NCBI GenBank assembly: GCA_013696185.1
Contig: JACCZA010000305.1
Span: 1-5,700, forward strand
Length of the DNA stretch: 5,700 nucleotides
From: Actinomycetota bacterium
GTDB lineage: Bacteria > Actinomycetota > Thermoleophilia > Gaiellales > Gaiellaceae
Reading direction: 5' to 3'
The notes under the pieces were generated by a model. The model was not told where the DNA came from, made no database searches, and was given only the letters and a program-made list of their open reading frames with translations. Shown piece after piece: positions 1-4,923 of this stretch. Positions within the stretch are counted from its first letter, which is position 1. The number at the start of each line of letters is the position of its first letter. Both the position numbers and the translations under genes were made by a program.

Positions 1-537
1 GAGTGGCTGAACGCGCTCGCCGCCGGCTCGAGCGTCGTCTCGGTGCGCCGGCGCGAGCCGGAGCGGCGCCCGCTCAACCTGCCACGCCCGCTGTTCTCGA
101 AGCGCGGCCTCGCGGCCTTCCACGCCGCGGCGCCCGCCACCCGGATCGACCTCCTGGGGCAGCTCTCCACACCGTCGTACCCGAGGGGCCGCGCGTGGGA
201 CGAGCCGCTCGAGCGCGCCGCAGCCGAGGGGCGCTTCCGGGTCGCGTGGGAGCTCGACGGGGCCGAGCAGGTGATCTGCGCGACGGGCTTCAGGCGTGGC
301 TTCGCCCACGACCCGCTGCTCGCTCGCCTCGTCGCCGAGCACGAGCTGGCGACGGCGGGGCGCTGGATCGTGCTCGCACCGGACTCGACGATCCCTGCCC
401 TGACCGGGGCAGACAGGACGCTCGCGCTCGCGGGCGTGCCGGCGCAGTGGGCGTACCCCGCAGCCGATACGCTCGTGGGCATGAAGTACGCGGCACGCCG
501 CTTCCTGCGCAGAGTGAGGACATGTCCTACACGCTGA
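1..537 (+). CDS. FAD/NAD(P)-binding oxidoreductase, C-terminal part (5' end outside window)
   Basis: The frame is open from the first base and ends at TGA 535-537, giving 178 visible residues with no start. The visible part contains VICATGF (residues 91-97), which resembles the conserved ATG-type motif of flavin-dependent monooxygenases and related two-dinucleotide-binding flavoproteins (COG2072-like). Near the C-terminus a GVPAQWAYPAADTLVG block (145-160) looks like the closing FAD-contacting segment of such enzymes. The GxGxxG FAD and NAD(P) motifs would lie upstream and cannot be seen, so substrate and reaction are open; an amine or ornithine/lysine hydroxylase-like enzyme is possible but unproven. 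The internal ATG at 43 is not a likely start, because the upstream codons (EWLNALAAGSSVVSV) read like genuine protein. The 3' end overlaps the next gene by 16 bases, suggesting coupled translation. I am confident it is coding and only moderately confident of the family. Confidence 0.65.
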   Translation, partial: EWLNALAAGSSVVSVRRREPERRPLNLPRPLFSKRGLAAFHAAAPATRIDLLGQLSTPSYPRGRAWDEPLERAAAEGRFRVAWELDGAEQVICATGFRRGFAHDPLLARLVAEHELATAGRWIVLAPDSTIPALTGADRTLALAGVPAQWAYPAADTLVGMKYAARRFLRRVRTCPTR

Positions 538-1703
538 GGGGCCGCATCGAGTCGCGCCTGGCCGCGTCGCTCCTGCCGTTCCTCGTCGCCTCCGCGCTCG
601 CGGCGATCGTGCAGGCGTGGTGGCCGATCGAGCTCGCGGGGCTGATGCTCGCGGTCGGCCTGACGCTCGACGGAGCGGTCCTGCACCGTCTGCTCGCCTA
701 CCAGCCGGCCTGGGCGGCGCTCCCCCTCGGGCTGATCGAGCTCGCGCTCGTGATGCTCCTCGTCCGCCTCCTCGCCCTGCCTGCGCCGCCCCTCGCCGCG
801 CTCGCCTTCTTCGCCGGCTCCTGGCTGTCGGCGCAGATCCTCGTCCAGGCGGGCCTCCCCCGGCTCCACCTCTCCTACGGCGAGGACGGCGGCGAGCTCG
901 GACGGGGCGGCGTGCTGCTCGGTGGAGCCGCGCCCGCGCTCCTCGCCCTCGTCACGGGCGTCGCCTGGGTGACGCAGCCGCCCACGGTGCACCTCGCCGC
1001 CGGGGTGCACCAGGGGCCCCTCGTCCTCGCTCGGGCCCAGACGCTCGTCGGCGAGCCCGGCGCGATCGTCCGCGGCGGGATCGTCGTCACCGCCGACGAC
1101 GTGACCGTGCGCGGCGTCTCCGTCACGGGCGGGGAGCACGGCATCGAGGTCGACGGCGCCCGGCGCGTCAGGCTGGAGGACGTCTCGATCACGGCGTCGC
1201 TCCTGGACGGGATCCACGCGCGGGGCTCGTCCGTGAGCGTGCGCGACTGCACGGTGCACGGGCTCGCCGGCGACCTCACTCAGGGGATCGACATCTCCTT
1301 CGGCATGGGCGCCGGGCGCAGCTCGGTCGAGGGCTGCACGGTGATCGGCGGAGCCGAGGGGATCGTCTCGCACCTCGCGCAGGTGGCGATCCGCAAGAAC
1401 CGCGTGAGCGGGACGACGGGGCGGGCGATCGCGGTCACGGAGATGTCGAACGGCCTCGTGGAGCGAAACGAGGTCTCCGGTGCGCTCGGCGTCGGCATCT
1501 TCTGCGGCGACTACTCGATGTGCAGGATCGAGCGCAACGTCGTCGTCGGCACGAGGCGGGACGCCCGCGGCGGTCGAACGCGGGGCGGGTACGCGATCGA
1601 GGCCCACTACGGCGCGAGCGCTCTCGTCGCGGAGAACCGACTCACGGACAACGCGGCCAGGGTCGCAGCGTTCATCAACGCCGAGGTGCGCGAGGCTCCC
1701 TAG
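522..1703 (+). CDS. Multi-pass membrane protein with C-terminal right-handed parallel beta-helix domain
   Basis: 393 residues from ATG 522. The open frame continues upstream, but that part is the shadow of the preceding gene; MSYTLRGRIESR followed by a hydrophobic helix is the natural N-terminus. Hydrophobic stretches at about 13-32, 36-57, 66-86, 91-111 and 131-151 predict five membrane helices. With a basic N-terminus inside, the rest would be extracytoplasmic. Residues 155-393 form a beta-helix: an x-C/V/N-x-V/I-x-G rung recurs at V199, V221, C243, C272, N293, N316, N339 and N372, mostly 21-23 residues apart, with longer loops before C272 and N372. The N293/N316/N339/N372 series looks like an asparagine ladder. 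Related folds (NosD-like, pectate lyase-like, carbohydrate-binding) bind or cleave polysaccharide, but I recognise no catalytic set, so function is unassigned. GAGGA at 516-520 is only one base from the ATG, too close for a normal ribosome site, which fits initiation coupled to the overlapping upstream gene. Confidence 0.85.
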   Translation: MSYTLRGRIESRLAASLLPFLVASALAAIVQAWWPIELAGLMLAVGLTLDGAVLHRLLAYQPAWAALPLGLIELALVMLLVRLLALPAPPLAALAFFAGSWLSAQILVQAGLPRLHLSYGEDGGELGRGGVLLGGAAPALLALVTGVAWVTQPPTVHLAAGVHQGPLVLARAQTLVGEPGAIVRGGIVVTADDVTVRGVSVTGGEHGIEVDGARRVRLEDVSITASLLDGIHARGSSVSVRDCTVHGLAGDLTQGIDISFGMGAGRSSVEGCTVIGGAEGIVSHLAQVAIRKNRVSGTTGRAIAVTEMSNGLVERNEVSGALGVGIFCGDYSMCRIERNVVVGTRRDARGGRTRGGYAIEAHYGASALVAENRLTDNAARVAAFINAEVREAP

Positions 1704-1755
1704 CAGCGCAAAGACTGTCTCGAACAGCCACTAGCGAAGTGGCGCGTCGCACGAA

Positions 1756-1761
1756 TAGTGT
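1756..1761 (+). promoter_or_regulatory. Probable -10 hexamer (TAGTGT) of a leaderless promoter for the first M29 gene
   Basis: TAGTGT matches the actinobacterial TANNNT -10 consensus and ends 7 bases before ATG 1769, so transcription would begin at or next to the start codon. There is no Shine-Dalgarno-like sequence before the ATG, which agrees with a leaderless mRNA. A -35 element is not clear; TAGCGA at 1732-1737, with an 18-base spacer, is a weak candidate. The same arrangement precedes two other genes in the window, which strengthens the call. The 65-base gap 1704-1768 holds nothing else I can support. Confidence 0.5.
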
Positions 1762-1768
1762 CGCCGAT

Positions 1769-3031
1769 ATGACGTCGGCGCCGGCTGAGAGCGATTCCCT
1801 GCTCGCCCCCGACGAGCTCGCACGCTACGCAGACGCGATCGTCAGAAGCTGCCTCTACCTCGAGGAGGGCGACGCGCTGTTCGTGCAGGGAACGCTCGGC
1901 CACCGCGAGCTCGCGGTCGCGCTCGCGGAGGCGGGGTACCGGGCCGGGGCGCGGCTCGTGGACGTGCACTACAGCGATCCGCGACTCCAGGCCGCGCGCG
2001 TCCGTCAGGCTCGAGACGAGTTCCTGGGGCCCGTCAGTGCCTGGGCCGAGCGGCGGCTGCGCACGCAGCTCCAGGCCTCCTCGGCGGTCGTCACCATCTT
2101 CGGCGAGAGCGATCCCGGCGTCCTCGACGGGCTGCCGCCCGAGCGCGTCGCCGAGGACTCGCTGCGCCCGCTCGGGAAGGTGCGCTGGTTCGTGCGTGCC
2201 GTCGAGGCCGGGCGCTGGCGCTGGGCGGGCGTCGCCTGGCCGACCGCCTTCTGGGCCGGGCAGGTCTACCCCGAGCTGGGTTCGCTCGAGGCGCAGCGCC
2301 ACCTGGCGCGCGACCTCCTGCACTTCTGCCGGCTCGGTCCCGGCGACCCGCCCGACGCCTCCGGCTGGCGCGAGCACGCCGCGGCCGTGGCCCGACGCGC
2401 CGAGACCCTGACCGGCCTCGAGCTGGAGCGGCTGGAGTTGCGCGGCGACGGCACGAGCCTCTCGTTCCGCCTGTCGCCGGAGACCCTCTGGCTCGGCGGC
2501 CAGGGGCCGAATGCCGACGGTCGGCTCGTCGCGCCCAACTTCCCGACCGAGGAGGTCTTCACGAGCCCCGACGCGCGCGGCACAGAGGGAACGTTCCGCT
2601 GCTCGCGGCCGCTCGCGTTCCGGGGTCGCACGATCGAGGGGCTCGGGGGCGAGTTCCGCCGCGGCCGGCTCGTCCGGCTCGAGGCGGCGAGCGCGGACGA
2701 CCGCGACTTCCTGGCGGCCTTCCTCGACGCGGACCGGCGCGGTCGCTGGCTCGGCGAGGTCGCCCTCGTCGACTCCACGTCGCGGATCGGTCGGGCGGGC
2801 CGCACCTACCTGAACACGCTGATCGACGAGAACGCCGTCGCCCACATCGCCTTCGGCTCGGGCTTCGGACAGACGCGCGTGCCGAGCCCGGGCATGCGCG
2901 GTGCCCGCGGCGTCAACCAGGGCACCATGCACCTGGACGTGATGATCGGCACGGAGGAGCTCGAGGCGACCGGCTTCACGGCTGACGGAGCCCGCGTGCC
3001 GCTGATCGCCGGCGGGCTCTGGCAGATCTAG
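1769..3031 (+). CDS. M29-family metallo-aminopeptidase (AmpS/AmpT type), first paralog
   Basis: 420 residues, about the usual M29 length (roughly 410). These cytosolic dinuclear-metal exopeptidases remove N-terminal residues from peptides. Expected metal-site motifs are present in order: NFPTEEVFT (257-265, Glu261/Glu262), LGEVALV (328-334, Glu330), DENAVAH (353-359, Glu354 and His359) and MHLD (387-390, His388 and Asp390). The N-terminal half carries the family-like GVAWPTAFWAGQVYPEL segment (154-170). One oddity: seven residues after His359, where AmpT has a conserved active-site tyrosine (Tyr352), this protein has Phe366. ATG 1769 is chosen because it precedes the family-like DELARYADAIVRSCL start and sits 7 bases after a -10-like hexamer; the longer open frame upstream lies opposite in phase to the beta-helix gene and is a shadow. 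A paralog occurs at 3625-4902. Peptidase family is secure; substrate preference is not. Confidence 0.93.
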   Translation: MTSAPAESDSLLAPDELARYADAIVRSCLYLEEGDALFVQGTLGHRELAVALAEAGYRAGARLVDVHYSDPRLQAARVRQARDEFLGPVSAWAERRLRTQLQASSAVVTIFGESDPGVLDGLPPERVAEDSLRPLGKVRWFVRAVEAGRWRWAGVAWPTAFWAGQVYPELGSLEAQRHLARDLLHFCRLGPGDPPDASGWREHAAAVARRAETLTGLELERLELRGDGTSLSFRLSPETLWLGGQGPNADGRLVAPNFPTEEVFTSPDARGTEGTFRCSRPLAFRGRTIEGLGGEFRRGRLVRLEAASADDRDFLAAFLDADRRGRWLGEVALVDSTSRIGRAGRTYLNTLIDENAVAHIAFGSGFGQTRVPSPGMRGARGVNQGTMHLDVMIGTEELEATGFTADGARVPLIAGGLWQI

Positions 3032-3033
3032 TG

Positions 3034-3582
3034 CTAGGAATCCTGCGCCGGAGACGGCCCCGCGCCGTTCCAGTCCGAGCGGGTGATCGCGTACAGGGCG
3101 TAGTCGACCCGAGCACCGTCGGGGGCGGGCATGAACTCCCGCAGCACGCCCTCGAAGCCGAAGCCGAGCTTCTCGAGCACGCGCCGCATGGCGCTGTTCG
3201 TGAGCGCGGTCGAGGCCTGGACCCGGTGCGCGTCCGCCTCGTCGAACAGGTAGCGGACGAGGGTCCGCACCGCCTCGGTGCCCGCCCCCCGGCCCCGCTC
3301 GACCGGGAGCAGGGAGATCCCGATCTCGTAGACGCCCGCCGGCATCTCCCGCCGCGGCTGACGCGCCTCGATCGAGCCGATCAGCGCTCCGGAGCCCTCG
3401 ATCGCGAGGTCGAGCCGGCCGTCGACGAAGCGGCCTGAGCGGCGGATCTTCGTGCGCAGCATGGGGGCGCTCGTCCGCTTCGGCGGCAGGCTCGGGTCCG
3501 CCTGCCGCTCGGCGACGAGCAGGGGCAACTCGTCCGGGCGGAACGCCCGCAGACGGATGCCCTGGCCCTCCAGCTCGATCAC
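3034..3582 (-). CDS. GNAT-family N-acetyltransferase (RimJ/RimL-like)
   Basis: 182 residues, read from GTG 3582-3580 to TAG at 3036-3034. It would transfer acetyl from acetyl-CoA to an amine, typically a protein N-terminus, amino acid or small molecule. The start VIELEGQGIRLRAFRPDEL is the usual first strand and loop of the family. EIGISLLPVERGRGAGTEAV (86-105) is motif A, with the acetyl-CoA pyrophosphate loop R96-G-R-G-A-G101. ALTNSAMRRVLEKLGF (126-141) followed by EGVLREFM is the typical motif B and C-terminal strand. The 41st-residue ATG would delete the first strand, so GTG is preferred; it lies 7 bases after a -10-like TAGGCT. The open frame extends far upstream, but that part is antisense to the second aminopeptidase gene. 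Its stop lies 2 bases from that of the first M29 gene, so the two transcripts must overlap at their 3' ends. The acceptor substrate is unknown. Confidence 0.9.
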   Translation of the reverse strand: MIELEGQGIRLRAFRPDELPLLVAERQADPSLPPKRTSAPMLRTKIRRSGRFVDGRLDLAIEGSGALIGSIEARQPRREMPAGVYEIGISLLPVERGRGAGTEAVRTLVRYLFDEADAHRVQASTALTNSAMRRVLEKLGFGFEGVLREFMPAPDGARVDYALYAITRSDWNGAGPSPAQDS

Positions 3583-3589
3583 GGGCGCG

Positions 3590-3595
3590 AGCCTA
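3590..3595 (-). promoter_or_regulatory. Probable -10 hexamer (TAGGCT, minus strand) of a leaderless promoter for the acetyltransferase
   Basis: Read on the minus strand, TAGGCT fits TANNNT and is followed by 7 bases (CGCGCCC) and then GTG 3582-3580. No ribosome binding site is visible before the GTG. The hexamer falls where the -35 region of the divergent aminopeptidase promoter would be expected, so RNA polymerase could probably not bind both promoters at once. No convincing -35 box for this promoter is visible. Confidence 0.45.
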
Positions 3596-3610
3596 GAGCA
3601 GCAGCCTTGG

Positions 3611-3616
3611 TAGCGT
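3611..3616 (+). promoter_or_regulatory. Probable -10 hexamer (TAGCGT) of a leaderless promoter for the second M29 gene
   Basis: TAGCGT matches TANNNT and ends 8 bases before ATG 3625. GGAG at 3621-3624 abuts the ATG and so cannot act as a normal Shine-Dalgarno sequence. The layout TAG(T/C)GT, 7-8 bases, ATG is nearly the same as before the first M29 gene, consistent with a promoter copied with the gene. This hexamer also argues against the in-frame TTG at 3607, which lies upstream of the expected transcription start. Confidence 0.5.
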
Positions 3617-3624
3617 GGCTGGAG

Positions 3625-4902
3625 ATGGCCACGGCGGCTTCCCAACCGGAGGACCGGCCCGGGGAGCTCGTCTCTCGCGAGGAGCTCGAGCGCTACGCCG
3701 AGGCCGTCCTGCACGGCTGCCTGGGGTTGCGCGCAGACGACGCGTTGATCGTCCAGGCGCGGCCGGAGCATCGCGACCTCGTCGGTGCGCTCGCCGAGTC
3801 GGCCTACCGCGGGGGAGCGCGTCTCGTGGAGGTCGTCTACGCCGAGGCCGGCGTTCGGGCGGCGCGACTGCGCCACGCCCGCGAGGAGCACCTCGGCACC
3901 GTGGCGCCGTGGCAACTGGCCCGCGCGCGGGCGGAGCTCGAGCCGGACACGTGCTCCCTGACCGTTCTGGGAGAGGACGAGCGGGAGCTCGACGGGGTCG
4001 ATCCGGAGCGGGTGGCGACGGACTTCAGGCGCACCGCGCAGGCACTCCGGCCGTTCGCGCGGGCTTCCCGACAGGGCAAGCGCCGCTGGACTGGCCTTGC
4101 CTGGCCCACGCCGGAGTGGGCCAGCCGCGTCTACCCCGAGCTCGAGCCGCTCGAGGCGGAGCGCCTGCTCGCGCGCGACCTCCTCCACTTCTGCCGCCTC
4201 GGCCCGAGCGACCCGCCGGGTCACGAGGGCTGGAAGCGCCACACGGCCCGCCTGCTCGAGCGCGGCCGGCGGCTGACCGAGCTCGACCTGCGGCGGCTCG
4301 AGCTGCGGGCTCCCGGCACGGCGCTCGACCTGCGCGTGCCCGCAGGCGCCCGCTGGCTCGGCGGCCCGCGCCGCACCGCGCACGGCTCGGTCGTCGCCGG
4401 CAACTTCCCGACCGAGGAGAACTTCACGAGCCCCGAGGCCGCCTCGACCGAGGGCACCTTCCGCTGCTCGCGCCCGCTGTCGTTCGGCGGGCGGGTGATC
4501 GAGGGCATCCGTGGCGAGTTCCGCCGCGGCAAGCTCGTGCGTCTCGAGGCCGACCGCGAGGACGACCGGCGCCTCCTCGCCGCCACCCTCGACCTCGACG
4601 CGGGCGCCAGACGCCTCGGCGAGGTGGCGCTCGTCGATCGCTCGTCGCGGATCGGCCAGACGGGCCGCACGTACTTCACGACCCTCCTGGACGAGAACGC
4701 CGCCGCGCACATCGCCTTCGGCTTCGGCTTCGACCAGGCGCGCACCCCCGACGAAGCGCGCGGGAGCCGCGGCGTCAACCGCTCGGCGCTCCACCTCGAC
4801 GTGATGGTCGGCACGGACGACCTCGAGGCGACGGGCGTGACGCAGGACGGCCGGCGGGTGCCGCTGATCCGGGGCGGCGAGTGGCAGGTCGCGCATGGGT
4901 GA
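3625..4902 (+). CDS. M29-family metallo-aminopeptidase (AmpS/AmpT type), second paralog
   Basis: 425 residues, aligning along nearly its whole length with the 1769-3031 product at roughly half or more identity by eye. Longest identical blocks are LARDLLHFCRLGP (182-194 here) and TEGTFRCSRPL (275-285). Metal-site motifs: NFPTEENFT (260-268, Glu264/Glu265), LGEVALV (331-337, Glu333), DENAAAH (356-362, Glu357 and His362) and LHLD (389-392, His390 and Asp392). As in the first paralog, the position seven residues after the DENA-motif histidine is Phe (Phe369) instead of the family tyrosine. The start at ATG 3625 aligns with the paralog's N-terminus and follows a TAGCGT hexamer; TTG 3607 is the only reasonable in-frame alternative. 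The product is probably a cytosolic exopeptidase, possibly with a different peptide preference from its paralog. The formyltransferase gene follows after 21 bases on the same strand, so the two are likely co-transcribed. Confidence 0.93.
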   Translation: MATAASQPEDRPGELVSREELERYAEAVLHGCLGLRADDALIVQARPEHRDLVGALAESAYRGGARLVEVVYAEAGVRAARLRHAREEHLGTVAPWQLARARAELEPDTCSLTVLGEDERELDGVDPERVATDFRRTAQALRPFARASRQGKRRWTGLAWPTPEWASRVYPELEPLEAERLLARDLLHFCRLGPSDPPGHEGWKRHTARLLERGRRLTELDLRRLELRAPGTALDLRVPAGARWLGGPRRTAHGSVVAGNFPTEENFTSPEAASTEGTFRCSRPLSFGGRVIEGIRGEFRRGKLVRLEADREDDRRLLAATLDLDAGARRLGEVALVDRSSRIGQTGRTYFTTLLDENAAAHIAFGFGFDQARTPDEARGSRGVNRSALHLDVMVGTDDLEATGVTQDGRRVPLIRGGEWQVAHG

Positions 4903-4923
4903 GGCCTCGCTCGGACCCCTGCC

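Noticed and set aside
1715..1727. Small hairpin CTGT-CTCGA-ACAG after the beta-helix gene
   Set aside because: The stem is only four base pairs, with no U-tract; this is expected by chance.
617..1768. Upstream open extension of the first aminopeptidase frame
   Set aside because: The translation is arginine-rich nonsense out of phase with the membrane beta-helix gene; M29 similarity begins only after ATG 1769.
1700..2932. 410-codon open frame on the minus strand opposite the first aminopeptidase gene
   Set aside because: Its product is low-complexity, rich in Arg, Ala, Glu and Pro, with no recognisable fold. Such frames arise in GC-rich coding DNA, and the plus strand holds a clear M29 protein.
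3009..3051. Imperfect hairpin spanning the convergent stops (CCGGC/GCCGG and GCAG/CTGC arms)
   Set aside because: It has an 8-base bulge, a large loop and no U-tract on either strand, so it is not a supportable terminator.
3031..3438. 135-codon plus-strand frame opposite the acetyltransferase
   Set aside because: It is a shadow of the GNAT gene with no domain features; the minus-strand reading is a convincing acetyltransferase.
3607..3624. TTG 3607 as an earlier start for the second aminopeptidase
   Set aside because: It would add VAWLE, which is absent from the paralog, and lies upstream of the probable -10 hexamer, so it would not be in the transcript.
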